A DNA stretch of 64,000 nt, from positions 34,249,064 through 34,313,063 of the forward strand of contig CM054177.1 of NCBI GenBank assembly GCA_028829895.1, read 5' to 3'. Below, piece by piece: positions 34,701 through 64,000 of this stretch (positions are counted from its first letter, which is position 1; each line of letters starts with the position of its first letter). The stretch is from Sinotaia quadrata. Lineage: Eukaryota; Mollusca; Gastropoda; Architaenioglossa; Viviparidae. The notes below the pieces were generated by a model that searched no databases, was not told where the DNA came from, and saw only the letters and a list, made by a program, of their open reading frames with translations. A program made the translations under genes and the position numbers.

Positions 34701-37529
34701 GACACAATGGTTGTGATAATGCTTTCTCCAACTGCAAAAGGGTTGAAGCAGCTTGAGAGAATTTTCCTTCTTTAGTAGTATTTGCAATATCTTCTATTAA
34801 CTGCTGAGCATTAACAAGCTTGTCAAGTAGTGTCATTACTGCAGTAATTTGTTCAAGCTGTTCAGACAATGCCTGAAACTCTACTGTGGAGACATTCAAC
34901 TGACCCTTGATCTGCAAAATTTTAAAAGGTAGGAAATTAATGTAAAATATTGTTAACATGCCAGTTAAACAGAAGACATTCTAAAAACAAAAAGTACCAC
35001 CAAACAAATGTTACAAAAAAATGTTTCTGCCTTAGATAAAATGTGACAAAAATCTGTTGCTGCCTTAGATAAAATGTGACAAAAATAGTTGCTGAATTAG
35101 ATAAAAATGTGACAAAATAGTTGCTGCATTAGATAAAATGTGACAAAAACATATTGCTGCATTAGATAAAATGTGACAAAAATAGTTGCTGAATTAGATA
35201 AAATGTGACAAAAATAGTTGCTGAATTAGATAAAATGTGACAAAAACATGATGGTGCATTAGATAAGATGTGACAAAACACGATGCTGCATTAGATAAAA
35301 TGTGAAAAAAACATGTTGCTGTATTACATAAAATGTGACAAAAACATGATGCTGCATTAGATTTGTGCCACTAAAGTACATATACATCACAAGGGTGTAC
35401 TCTGAGTGTGCACTGGGAAAAAAATTGCAAAAGTATGTTTCCGCATTAGGTTTGTTCAAGTACATAATATGTACTAAGTACATAACAAAAGGTGTACTAT
35501 AAAGTGTGTATTGAACAAAATTATAAAGCATATTTCTGCATTAAATAAGAAAAGACAAAAGCACATTTCTGTAATTAGCTGAAAAATGACATCATATTGC
35601 CGCATTAGATACGAATTAAGAAAAGACAAAGCATGTTTCTGCATTAGATAAGAAAAGACAAAAGCATGTTTATGTTTAGATAAGAAAAGTAAAAAGTATG
35701 TATGTTTCTATTTAAATAAGAAATGACAAAAGCACTATTTTGTCTAGTAAGAAGTGACAAAAGCACTATTTTTGTTTAGAAATGACAAAAGCATGTTTCT
35801 GCATTAGATAAGTGTTCAGTGTGGAATTTTGTATATGATCTTGTTATAATATTAATTAATAAAATTATTAATAGCATGCTAATAACAGTCCCACAAACCA
35901 GCCCATTCTTCCTATCACTATGTTAACTCCTGTGGCAATAATCTTAACATAATGACAAGCAGTCTGGTTAACAATGCCTATATGATTGGCAAATATTATC
36001 TCCTCTTAGTCTTAATTAACTGACATTCAATCATCCAATACATGGCTTACTCTAGCCAATCCTAATTAATGGTCATTCAAAGAATATATTGGATATAGAG
36101 AAAGAAAACAATGATTTAATGACAAAAATAACAGTAAAAATTACAAGTTACAATGAATTTGCACCATAACCCTCACTCTACTCCCACTATACAGTTTATA
36201 ACAGTTCAGTATATAATGGTTTTGAGCTTTTCTCTCTGACTCATCTGACATCACTGGCAGTAACAGAATGGCAATTATGGAGTTGCACAGTGTCGTACCC
36301 CAAGTTCTGAACCTCTGGGTTGTTCCCCTTTAGTTTCAGGCTACATAGTCAACATCCATACTCCTGAATTAAGAATCTGGGTTCCAGACCAAAAAACCAT
36401 GCTAGACGAACAAAGGATAAATAAGTGTCCTTGTATCTAACATTTTAATCATACATTTAAATGTTTTTGGCAACAGAGAGAGCTATATGTGGTTCTCATA
36501 ATATCACTGTTCCAAAATCAATGATAATTTCAATTTAGATTCTGTATCATTGTTGCATCAAATCAAACAGGTATTTAGCATATTATTAGTCAACTTTATA
36601 GTCAAAGAATCCTCCTTTATCATAGACTAGTATGTCATCAGTCAACACCATCAGTTGTCATACAAAGACAATAATCATACCAACTTCCAAATAATAATCA
36701 ATACATCATTTCAAATCACAGTAATGTCTTCCACTTTACTATTCATTTACATGTATGATTATGAATAAAGAAATACATTAATCTCAAAATCAGAGTTTCA
36801 CAATTTACAAAAGAAGAAATAGCACTCTACAATGTGTGTTTTACAACTTATTTTTTTAATCTCAAAATTAGAGTTTCACAATTTACAAAAGAAGAAATAG
36901 CGCTCTGTGTGTGCTTTACAACTTACATCATTGTAAATTTATTGGTACAAAGGTAGGCTACTCATTAATTCCACACAAAGCATCTCTATAAAAAAAATAC
37001 ATAGCATTAAAAAATGGCAAAATGTCTGGAAGGCTAACTGTTAAGTAGTGACATGTTGCTTGTGTCTTTATTATGTGATGAATTTTTGTTAAGATGATAC
37101 TTGACTGTTTTTAATTTGTTGCTTGGACTTCACGAGGATGGATGATTTTAGGCATCATGTGAATATTTTGAGACAGAAATGTTAAGTTACAAGTTCTGTT
37201 GATATCTAATGAAATATTAAGACATAAAGAGATGTGCTAAATTTCAAATTACATGGGTAAGAATATATCAAGTTTCTATTCTCACTCTGACTGTGATAGG
37301 GATCATTAATAAAAAATTAAGCATACCTCTGAATCAATTTTGTGTGATAACTCTTTCATTTCCTCAGAAATTAGCTTAACCCTGTCAGTCAAAGTGATTG
37401 TGGCATCAAAGCTTAGCTCAAAGTTGTTGAAAGTTGCTATGGTTGCATCATGGATGTCCAATTTGAGTTCTTCCATACGTCTCACAAGCAGACTCAACTT
37501 CTCATTGATTTCTTCACGCTCCATTTGAC
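7631..37529 (-). CDS. zw10: ZW10, kinetochore and vesicle-tethering protein, split over at least 11 exons
   Basis: ZW10 works in the Rod-Zwilch-ZW10 complex that brings dynein and checkpoint proteins to kinetochores, and in an ER complex with RINT1 and NBAS that tethers Golgi-to-ER vesicles. Exons seen, in transcript order: 37529-37327, 34911-34687, 30118-29901, 27811-27470, 26770-26510, 24825-24683, 19668-19493, 14890-14690, 11278-11144, 8016-7631. All junctions are GT-AG and join in phase except between the exons at 34687 and 30118, where about 10-12 residues and a phase change are missing, implying a very short unseen exon. The visible parts give about 760 residues; animal ZW10 is about 780. 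Diagnostic stretches are [49 protein letters not shown] and the terminal RALFQNTEKRAATLAKIK. No stops or frameshifts interrupt the exons, so the gene looks functional. A first exon near 41605 is discussed separately. Confidence 0.97.
8017..9144. other. ZW10 intron, left part
   Basis: AT-rich intron. Apart from a short (TA)(GA) run at about 8840-8862, I see no coding or repeat structure. Confidence 0.5.
9145..9327. repeat. 46 bp tandem repeat, four units
   Basis: The unit begins CCAAAAGCATTATATATACT and ends TTTTCGATGCAGGATTTA. The four units are nearly identical, the first being 1 bp shorter and the last carrying a C-to-T change. It lies in a ZW10 intron. Confidence 0.95.
9505..9601. repeat. 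Near-perfect long inverted repeat (hairpin)
   Basis: The arms 9505-9550 and 9555-9601 are reverse complements over about 46 bp, with a 4-base loop (ACTC), three or four mismatches and a 1-base gap. The outer arm is GTATATAGTTCAGAAAAATA and the inner closing stem is CCTAAGT/ACTTAGG. It could fold as a cruciform in DNA or a hairpin in RNA; function unknown. Confidence 0.9.
9610..10550. other. ZW10 intron with a GC-richer patch
   Basis: Between about 9670 and 10240 the base composition is richer in G and C than the surroundings (a purine run at 9674-9690, then a C-rich stretch at 10010-10100). This may be an old inserted element, but I find no termini or frame that classify it. Confidence 0.35.
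10550..11143. repeat. Tandem array of about 60 bp units derived from a ZW10 exon-intron edge
   Basis: At least six units carry the block CCTATGACTT-TAAATAAACAG and a spacer like TATGGTACTTTCAAAGGG. Unit copies of CCTATG lie near 10580, 10733, 10793, 10853, 10917 and 11031. The same 22 bp block forms the 3' end of the ZW10 exon at 11144-11278, so the array repeats the exon edge and the adjoining donor position. In most array copies the bases after GT are no longer a good donor. Confidence 0.85.
11144..11278 (-). CDS. zw10: ZW10 penultimate exon
   Basis: 135 nt. The minus-strand acceptor is AAATCAG and the donor is GTAAGTTG. It encodes a segment beginning GFAAVDEDANYTIADKAV and ending near IWQDVLPSPVYLKAI, which aligns with the ZW10 region ending in WQDVLP. 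Phase fits both neighbours (split Gly codons). Confidence 0.95.
11497..12310 (-). mobile_element. Truncated piggyBac-like element
   Basis: The minus strand opens at 12310 with an acidic N-terminus (MGFFESSSDSEEFTG), continues after stops with SDSEDIEEEEGEG, and then an intact block at 11965-11726 reads as piggyBac transposase (AYFGLLILIGIHNLPREEMY, YWSTD, PLKRFRKFGQ). The element ends at TTAA (11497-11500) followed by CCCTTTACTGCGCA, a typical piggyBac target site and inverted-repeat start. The catalytic core beyond the first block is missing and stops interrupt the frame, so it is a dead internally deleted copy. The other end was not found. Confidence 0.8.
12606..12627. repeat. 22 bp perfect palindrome
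   Basis: CCAACACTACA is followed directly by its exact reverse complement. It lies about 300 bp beyond the piggyBac-like fragment, in a ZW10 intron. No function is evident. Confidence 0.8.
12628..13400. other. ZW10 intron without recognised content
   Basis: AT-rich DNA. Minus-strand open frames here lack conserved features. Confidence 0.5.
13420..14130. repeat. Two adjacent diverged tandem arrays
   Basis: At 13425-13515 a unit of about 40 bp with ATTCCTTGCCAGTAATTTA occurs about three times. At 13805-14130 a unit of about 100 bp occurs about four times; its core is AAATCACTCTAGTTAGCTAA then GAGTCCTATTTAAGGACC and AGTCTACAATTGAGTACAC. Confidence 0.8.
14380..14660. repeat. Tandem array of about 50 bp units beside a ZW10 exon
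   Basis: Five to six diverged units with the core ATCAGTATGATCTTATATAA then TGACTGATTCTGACTTACA. The array stops about 30 bp from the donor side of the exon at 14690 and does not contain exon sequence. Confidence 0.8.
14690..14890 (-). CDS. zw10: ZW10 exon with the [10 protein letters not shown] motif
   Basis: 201 nt. The minus-strand acceptor is TTTATCCTCAG and the donor is GTAATTTTA. It encodes a segment beginning [20 protein letters not shown], continuing ATFVDLIPEIRALGTTSFLD, one of the best conserved parts of ZW10. The exon starts upstream of the first Met in this frame. Confidence 0.97.
15170..15490. repeat. Diverged short tandem repeats
   Basis: Imperfect units around ATTTGTT-ATGAATTCA-ATGACA are followed by a clear 45 bp duplication (CACAATGCTTGTCATAGACA then GAACTATATGTTCACAAATT) at about 15397-15480. 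Confidence 0.7.
15500..16070. other. ZW10 intron, no recognised content
   Basis: No exon or repeat structure seen. Confidence 0.45.
16080..16690. repeat. Low-complexity minisatellite of CTAACTACTAACATAA type
   Basis: About 600 bp of irregular 15-25 bp units built from ACTACTAACATAATAAACTG and close variants. Very few T-rich words occur on this strand, giving strong strand asymmetry. It lies in the large ZW10 intron between the exons at 14890 and 19493. Confidence 0.9.
17251..17660. repeat. 59 bp tandem repeat, seven units
   Basis: The unit starts AAGTTGTTTGTAATGTTATG and ends AAGGTAACTATTAACAGG. The copies are almost identical; the second lacks 3 bp, and some carry CTAGAGAT in place of CTAGTGAT. 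The two variants alternate, suggesting higher-order duplication of unit pairs. Confidence 0.95.
17661..19240. other. ZW10 intron, unique-looking sequence
   Basis: No coding exon was recognised. The part at 17800-18130 is somewhat C-rich, and open frames at 18477-18725 and 19245-19472 lack conserved features. Confidence 0.4.
19493..19668 (-). CDS. zw10: ZW10 exon with the FYAVRNIFELF segment
   Basis: 176 nt. The minus-strand acceptor is GTTTGTTTCAG and the donor is GTAAGTCGTG. It encodes SLCVQELLDLVYTTLNEAS and then QCAAQMFYAVRNIFELF and VFPTYH, matching ZW10. The split Ser and Ala codons fit the exons on either side. Confidence 0.97.
19726..19771. repeat. Compound (TA)n(TG)n microsatellite
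   Basis: About eight TA units followed by about fifteen TG units, 55 bp upstream (in transcript sense) of the ZW10 exon acceptor. Confidence 0.95.
21380..22525 (-). mobile_element. Non-LTR retrotransposon fragment with reverse transcriptase
   Basis: The minus strand encodes the second half of a reverse transcriptase. Visible parts are FLDFK followed by VWHAALWSTMK at about 22360-22470 (first catalytic Asp region), FNIFLEKIMTDALEDHEG, the FADD catalytic box (HFADDINGLAG), the thumb region (FKYLGAIV), YACESWTL and the tail GHVTRSTGLAKTI. An in-frame TGA at about 21550 interrupts a C-terminal Arg-rich tail that remains otherwise readable to about 21390, and the upstream part has frame breaks. 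No endonuclease domain is present, so this is a 5'-truncated dead copy. The style resembles RTE-like elements common in invertebrates; clade is inferred. It lies between matching parts of the older DNA transposon. Confidence 0.9.
22567..23605 (+). mobile_element. piggyBac-like fragment with C-terminal Cys-rich tail
   Basis: It starts at TTAA (22567-22570) followed by CCCGTTCGTCATC, like a piggyBac terminus. On the plus strand an open frame at 23312-23602 ends in the transposase C-terminus: SRLMGKHYITLFPRIDPSK, a basic RKGHVTC segment and PCFEKYH, the usual Cys/His-rich end. The catalytic domain is absent and the middle (22640-23300) has no recognisable frame. The TTAA coincides with a TTAA in the corresponding part of DNA transposon copy A, supporting insertion into copy C. 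Confidence 0.7.
24683..24825 (-). CDS. zw10: ZW10 exon ending in FRMPTCKI
   Basis: 143 nt. The minus-strand acceptor is GATTTCAG... in CAATTTCAG and the donor is GTGAGTAATGG. It encodes a poorly conserved linker (VRLDSSAGELPPLDKSGG) then FRMPTCKI, which matches the PTCRIS stretch of ZW10. It ends with a split Ser codon completed by the exon at 19668. Confidence 0.93.
24950..25215. repeat. Tandem array of about 28-30 bp units
   Basis: Eight or nine diverged units of the type AACAAGCCTTCATTAAAATC followed by TGGTA. It lies in a ZW10 intron about 130 bp from the acceptor side of the exon at 24825. Confidence 0.85.
25220..26000. other. ZW10 intron, no recognised content
   Basis: AT-rich DNA, no exon or element terminus seen. 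Confidence 0.45.
26005..26430. repeat. Tandem array of about 35-40 bp units
   Basis: Around ten units with the core TAGCCTCAGCCATTTAAAGA then GAAAGATAGAGAG. Left units are diverged, right units are closer to one another. Confidence 0.85.
26510..26770 (-). CDS. zw10: ZW10 exon with FANKKCQDI
   Basis: 261 nt, 87 codons, phase 0 at both ends. The acceptor is CTGTTTCAG and the donor is GTAATTTTG. It encodes VLEGIVKECLSHAIPNSS through [20 protein letters not shown] and EIHDTIQ, nearly identical in pattern to other animal ZW10 proteins. Confidence 0.97.
27245..27395. repeat. 54 bp tandem repeat, about three units
   Basis: The unit core is CTTATTCTGTAGATAAATAG then CTAATATTTGAAAAGAAAAATGCTA. It is in a ZW10 intron close to the donor of the exon at 27470, but without exon sequence. 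Confidence 0.85.
27470..27811 (-). CDS. zw10: ZW10 exon with the GHQLLKYVF segment
   Basis: 342 nt, 114 codons, phase 0 at both ends. The acceptor is GTGAATGATGCAG and the donor is GTTTGGATA. It encodes VVAALDSLGQLDNKIQTFGH then QLLKYV and ends LLGHEIGNK. A plus-strand open frame at 27501-27716 is its antisense shadow. Confidence 0.96.
27812..29900. other. ZW10 intron, no recognised content
   Basis: 2.1 kb of AT-rich DNA. I find no tandem array, transposon end or coding similarity in it. Confidence 0.5.
29901..30118 (-). CDS. zw10: ZW10 exon with the AWKAMITW segment
   Basis: 218 nt. The acceptor is AATTTTTATAG and the donor is GTAAGAAAAT. After two bases of a split codon it encodes LRIEQKVLKQNLIQNLNDAW and KAMITW, matching the ZW10 region before the variable loop. 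Its phase does not fit the exon ending at 34687, so one short exon is missing between them. Confidence 0.95.
30119..31710. other. ZW10 intron, no recognised content
   Basis: AT-rich. A very short ZW10 exon (about 30 nt) could be hidden here or in the rest of this intron, but I could not pick it out. Confidence 0.45.
31700..31710. repeat. Left 11 bp direct repeat flanking DNA transposon copy B
   Basis: TATTTATTTTA directly before the element, identical to 34604-34614 directly after it. Read as a target-site duplication. AT-rich sequence with internal repetition means the exact length could be less than 11. Confidence 0.75.
31711..34603 (+). mobile_element. DNA transposon with GGTAGTCCCACT ends, copy B (about 2.9 kb)
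   Basis: Best preserved copy: left end GGTAGTCCCACTGCCGCCGC, right end reversed GGTAGTCCCACTCATTTTTT, so 12 bp of perfect inverted repeat. It shares left-end sequence with copy A (Kpn-like block CGGGTACC/TGGGTACC at about 31980), the conserved coding remnant (33110-33345) and the right 800 bp. About 1.1 kb shorter than copy A through internal loss. It lies in a ZW10 intron in the orientation opposite to the gene. Confidence 0.9.
34604..34614. repeat. Right 11 bp direct repeat flanking DNA transposon copy B
   Basis: TATTTATTTTA, identical to the sequence before the element. Confidence 0.75.
34687..34911 (-). CDS. zw10: ZW10 third exon
   Basis: 225 nt, 75 codons, phase 0 start. The acceptor is ATTTTGCAG and the donor is GTTAAACC. 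It encodes IKGQLNVSTVEFQALSEQLE through QLEKALSQPLCQREEE, matching the N-terminal helical part of ZW10 (VSTGEF in relatives). The weak donor GTTAAA is the only one in reach. Confidence 0.93.
35015..35370. repeat. Tandem array of about 31-33 bp units
   Basis: About eleven units of TTGCTGCATTAGATAAAATG then TGACAAAAACA, closely spaced to the acceptor side of the ZW10 exon at 34911. Confidence 0.92.
35400..35815. repeat. Diverged continuation of the neighbouring array
   Basis: Units of 30-70 bp with GCATTAGATAAGAAAAGACA and AAAGCATGTTTCT recur about eight times. The GCATTAGATAAG-A core relates them to the array at 35015-35370. Confidence 0.75.
35865..36990 (+). repeat. Interspersed repeat family C, copy 1
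   Basis: Matches 55680-56750 in the same direction across about 1.1 kb. Shared blocks include TTCCTCCTATCACT-like, TAATTATCTGACATTCAT-like, the segment around CTGTATCATTGTTGCACC-like and GCAAAGCATCTCT at the right end. Contains an internal duplication of about 100 bp at 36780-36930. No frame seen. Confidence 0.8.
37327..37529 (-). CDS. zw10: ZW10 second exon (first one firmly identified)
   Basis: 203 nt. The minus-strand acceptor TTTCATTTTTAG precedes GTCAAATGGAG, and the donor is GTATGC. It encodes QMEREEINEKLSLLVRRMEE, then LTDRVKLISEEM and HKIDSE, matching the ZW10 N-terminus. An ATG at 37522-37524 could start translation, but an acceptor just upstream and about 14 residues present in relatives argue for an earlier first exon. 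Confidence 0.92.
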
Positions 37530-39490
37530 CTAAAAATGAAAAATCTTTTACAGCATGCAGACATGAAAGTAGTTTAAAATGAAATATTATTTAACAAGTA
37601 TGATTAATATATTTATTATCTTTTTAATTCAAAATATTAATATCCCTATTCTTGCTGATGGAAAGAAACCTAATTCAAGACTCTTACAAGTTACAAGACC
37701 TGAATTGGGAGCTAGTGATAAATATCAACATTTTCCAAATATGATTAATTGTAAAGTTTACTTTTGCATATGGGAGATTATTAAAAAATATACAACAAAG
37801 GAATTTATATATCATTTATTTTCTGTAACAGCAAATGACCTAATTATAATCATAATCATATACTAATGGCTTACCTAAATCCAGAACTCAACATATTAAT
37901 GAGTACACTTTTGCAAATAAAAAGTTAATGATATCTGCATTTTGTTTCACAAAATTATTTACATTTCCAATGCAAGAAAGCCATCAATCACTAGCAAAAT
38001 ATATGACATAATGACATAATGTGCATATCAACTTTTCAAAACAGTTTAAAAGTATCAAGAATACACATATATTTTAATACTGAGTCAGTGATTTGATTTC
38101 AATATAACAAACTTTTTATAATTTAAAATGTCCCTTTAATTAGTCACATAGTTTGCTAATGAATGACTGTATGAATATAAAACATGACAATTAGCTCAAT
38201 TATTTCATAATGACATTTCACTTTCTGCTTCACCTTCACCACTATAAGTATAATGCTGACAGGATAAAAGCTTATCAAGGGTCTCGTCATTATTGAAGTC
38301 AATGACAGGCTGCATATTTAGAAAGAGAAGATGAAGTAACAGCGACAAATACATCTTTGATGCCCTATTCCTAAATTATGCAATTTATTATATGCCTTCA
38401 ATTAGGCCTAGTGCGTGAATTCTTATTTTATTTAATGTTTTATTCATAGATTTTCTAGGTCTGCCTGTAGTGTAAACACTATCTGTCAATAATAATAATA
38501 ATAATAATGATCATGACATATATTAAGTTATAATTATTATTTTAAAAATATTATTTAAAAAATAAAAGCTCTAAATGCTTAACATTTAACAAATACTTGT
38601 TAAACATAGACATAAAATAAATATATAAAATGAGAAGTAGTAAAATTTAATAAAATAGTAAACAAATATAGTAACACATAATATTTAAGTAACAATACAT
38701 AAAATAAACTTATATAGTATAAAAGATGGATATTTACAAATGATCAATACCAAATAAACATAACAAGAGGTATTTACAGTAGCACATGATGATAAACAAA
38801 TACAGTAATACAATACAAACAAAATTAAATTAACAAACAAGGTGATTAATGACATATTTAAAATACAGCACGCTTAGCTTTGGAACAGATATGAAATACT
38901 TGCACTTTAGGTGACAAAAATGTGTTTTAAGTTTCTATTAATATTTGTATTAAAGATATGGTGTCATTAAGAGCTTTAAAGGATAGGTTCCTGGTATAAG
39001 AAAGAACGCTGACTATGTTTCCATCTTCATGATGCTCGCTAAGGTACAACTGTCAGAATGATAGTACCAATACTGAGATGAAATCAGTATTATACTTGGG
39101 TGAAGGCAGGTACGCTGGACTAGAATATGAGATCTTAGCTGGTTGAACGAGAGACAGAACTATCGATACCCTGTTATCAAAACAGTCATTATCTCAAGGA
39201 TGTGAAATAAGAACAAATTTAATGAAACAAGTAACATTTGCAATTAATAAATGACTATTGATCTGGAGGAATGTGGATGTTTTCTCTACAAAGTACAATT
39301 GCAATAGACCGCAACAGCTTACATGCACCATCCTTAGACTGAAATTACAATTTAATAAGCTGATTTAAAAAAAAAACCAACACACAATAAAAAGAAGTAT
39401 TTTTAATTTCATATATTAAAAGTCTTCATTAACGATTTTCTTTCTTGCACAACAAAAATATTATTTAGTGCTATATTAAGTAGGCTAATT
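37530..39490. other. ZW10 first intron, proximal part
   Basis: AT-rich. A (AAT)n run lies at about 38487-38510. No exon recognised. Confidence 0.5.
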
Positions 39491-39492
39491 TA

Positions 39493-39493
<1 letters not shown>

Positions 39494-39524
<31 letters not shown>
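39494..39524. repeat. (CA)n microsatellite
   Basis: About fourteen CA units followed by an A run. A T run of about 20 bases lies at 39831-39851. Confidence 0.95.
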
Positions 39525-39527
<3 letters not shown>

Positions 39528-40537
39528 AAACGTTCGTGTGATCCACATAAAACTATAAGTTTAAGGCATCCAGACGCAATGTTTGTATAAAACATAATTT
39601 GTAATAGATTTATATCAATTGCAAACTTCCCAATCTTTACCCGCTGAAGATAAAACTTCGGCCACAAATGATGACATTATGCCTGTTGAATGATTCAAAA
39701 TAATGTCAATGTTTTAAACTCTTGTGGTCATTGATTCACGTCAAAAAATTATTTTCGGTGAAAAGGAGTAGAAAAGGATCACCAAGACAACTTTTGTTAT
39801 CCAAGCCCAACATGAAATATTTTGGGGTTGTTTTTTTTTTTTTTTTTTTTTGTCTCGACTTTCCTACGCCATAATGACTTATAACGAAAAATTTCCAACC
39901 TCTTATGATAATAATCATATTAAATAAATAATTATAAACAGATTCAGGCTCTGTCACACTCTACTACTACGCCTCAAACTAAATTCTGACACCATAACAT
40001 GCATACAGTACGGAAAAGACAATACAAATGACTATAGCACTTTCTATTCACTCCAAACTTAAAATAGCAAACACTATTCTACCAACCAAAACAATACTAA
40101 ATACAGATACACAAAGCACTAAAACTTCCCAGTAGACAAAATATAGGTACCCATCGAAAAAACATCTAAATCAAACCAAGCAAATGCTGTTTCTAAGATA
40201 GATCTTTATTTTCAGTTTTGAAAAAGATCGTTCTGCATTTCCTACTGTAACAGGCAATGTTAGAAAGTTTGGAAGATAGAGCCCGTAACGTCGTCAGAAA
40301 ATCCCGAAGATGTAGGCCTATTGAATGGTTGTTGCTCTGAAAGAAGCAGCTCTAAGGGAAATGCATCGATTATCGGGGCATTCATCTTCCAGTCATAGCC
40401 GCTCTTAATATTTCTTCATCGTCAACTGTACAGGGTAGAGGTTATATTAGGCTGGAGTGTTGAGAATGTCTTCAAAATAGTTTCATGCCTTTAAATCTAT
40501 TGTTTAGCTGTGAAAAAAAAAAATATTATTTTTATTT

Positions 40538-40755
40538 GGTAAAACTCCGATATAGCGTCGGTAATTACATACTTAGAGCAGGTTTATTCCCCCACCCCCT
40601 TAGTTTATTATGCTATAAATTTTTTTCAAATAATTATTTTAAGTTTATTTTTGAGTTGAATGTTGTTTTAAATAAACTTGAAACTGTGTTAACTACAGCT
40701 TTTTTGGGGTGTCTTTTCATGTTATTAATTACCCACGCTATATCGGAGTTTTACC
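40538..40755. mobile_element. 218 bp MITE-like element with 21 bp perfect inverted ends
   Basis: Left arm 40538-40558 and right arm 40735-40755 are exact reverse complements (GGTAAAACTCCGATATAG... at the outside), and similarity continues inward for about 10 more bases (GGTAATTA). The interior is AT-rich and non-coding apart from chance frames. Flanks TTTTATTT and ATTTATTT may be an 8 bp target duplication with one mismatch. It lies less than 1 kb from the divergent gene starts. Confidence 0.85.
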
Positions 40756-40759
40756 ATTT

Positions 40760-41585
40760 ATTTTTCTACTCTAAAGTCTGCAAAAAGCCACAATACACAG
40801 AATTTAGTTTAGCAAAATAACACAATCAAGAAATGGTATAATAAGTCTTGGTTTGTCATTACTTTGTAGTAATCGGTAGAGACAGATCTTTGTTGATGGA
40901 CGTTTTTCGGAAAAGGCCATTTTAGCTTGCATGTTCGATAACAAATCTTAGTTGTTTCCATCCCAGTTTTGAACAAAATGTTCCCTTTTTCACTTGACGT
41001 TTACTAACTTGCTTTCACTCACAAAAGGGTTTTGTGGTACGCGAAACTGGAAACGTACTGTGTTTTTCTTTTAAGATAGAGATAGTTATAATTAAAAATA
41101 ATATTTTTCGTTACGTCAGATTGTCAAATTAATTGTCTCCTACCCAATCGTCACAAACCATACTCCGTGGTCATATGTGGATCTAGTTAAATTTATTATA
41201 AGTGATAAGATACAACATTATGCAGTAGATGCGTTGGACGGTCTAAATATTGTACCACATTCTACCCACATCTGTGATATTGTCCTAAAATGTTCTTTCG
41301 CTAATTTCTTTGCCCCACAGGAACTTGACTGGCCCAGACAAATAAATATACAATGCACACAATTGAAATAAATTACTTCCCCTCGCTACTCTTCTTATGT
41401 AAAATAAGTTATTTCTTTAGTTTAAGTTGACAACCATAATTTCGAACATGATGGCCTCAAGATCGCCTCTTGAAACGAAGTAATTTGTATCGTATTTCAG
41501 CAAGAAATAACTTTGAAAAAATGTTGCAGTGTGAAGTGTCAAAATAGTTATTATCTTCCTCCGAATGACAGATTTCTGTTGTACC
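40760..41585. promoter_or_regulatory. Shared upstream region of ZW10 and the coiled-coil gene
   Basis: This segment and the start-codon region are the only DNA between the two head-to-head genes if the ZW10 first exon is at 41570-41605; it would then be 5' flank of the coiled-coil gene and first intron of ZW10. It has more CG dinucleotides than the introns (for example around 40865-40925 and 41450-41565). No TATA box at a convincing position. Bidirectional promoter role is inferred from layout. Confidence 0.45.
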
Positions 41586-63580
<21,995 letters not shown>

Positions 63581-63924
63581 GTATGTACAGTTATTATTAG
63601 TTTAATTGTGTAATAATTGTAAAATTTTGTTTACAAGAAATTAAAATTGATTTAAAAAAAATTATAAATTGCAACTATTAATTAGTGTATGAATGCTAAC
63701 AAATATTTAGAAAAGAATATATACAGGATTATTGGAAAAAGATATGGTACTTCTATATTTATTGAAGCATTGTAGAAATATTAATAATTATGGTGTCTAA
63801 AACCCAAACAAGATTGGCTACTGTTATTTGTTAGTGATTCCCTTATCCCTAATATAAGAGAGGCATTTATGCTGCATATAAACAGAGGTGTCTTATGACA
63901 GAGAAACAGCGCATGTATATGAAG

Positions 63925-64000
63925 TCTGGTGTGCTATTTTTATACAAATATCCTTGGTATAGGATGCAATTTTGGTACAAATATCCCTGGTATAGGATGC
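63925..64000. repeat. Start of a tandem array of about 34 bp units, cut by the window edge
   Basis: ATACAAATATCC-TGGTATAGGATGC occurs twice before the window ends. Confidence 0.7.

Noticed and set aside
35015..35370. CRISPR-like spacing of short repeats
   Set aside because: Units are contiguous without unique spacers, and the genome is eukaryotic.
37340..37528. Plus-strand frame
   Set aside because: Antisense to ZW10 exon 2.

Overview
The window is nuclear DNA from an animal. It is AT-rich, the genes are split into short exons with GT-AG junctions and kilobase introns, and there are many minisatellites, dinucleotide arrays and eukaryotic transposons (piggyBac-like, a non-LTR reverse transcriptase, a TIR DNA transposon and MITE-like elements). 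Nothing is prokaryotic. The phylum cannot be fixed from sequence alone; an invertebrate such as a mollusc or a chelicerate would fit, but that is a guess.

Three protein-coding genes are supported. (1) 845-6152 (+) holds the last two exons of an unidentified gene whose protein ends in a basic tail. (2) 7631-37529 (-) is nearly all of ZW10, the kinetochore and ER-Golgi tethering protein. Ten exons join in phase, except at one junction where a very short exon must be missing. A candidate first exon lies near 41570-41605. (3) 41586-63580 (+) is the 5' part of a coiled-coil protein gene. Its eleven exons join in phase and it runs off the right edge. Genes 1 and 2 are tail to tail. Genes 2 and 3 are head to head, with start codons only about 20 bp apart and apparently overlapping.

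The introns are full of repeats. A DNA transposon family with terminal inverted repeats beginning GGTAGTCCCACT has three copies (1940-5940, 31711-34603, and 20591-24372 in reverse). The third copy was later hit by a piggyBac-like element at a TTAA and by a non-LTR retrotransposon. A second family of about 1.4-1.6 kb has four copies (1-310, 43190-44800, 52735-54120, 59560-60930). A third of about 1.1 kb has two (35865-36990, 55680-56750). More than fifteen tandem arrays with units of about 20-110 bp lie in introns.

The most unusual pattern is that several tandem arrays contain copies of a splice junction or of exon sequence next to them. These are a 3' splice site repeated six times before a coiled-coil exon, the donor end of a ZW10 exon repeated across 600 bp of intron, a weaker acceptor case upstream of the first gene's penultimate exon, and a terminal exon echoed in its own 3' UTR. 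I found no new multi-gene system; the interest lies in these exon-edge arrays, the overlapping divergent starts and the unclassified transposon family.
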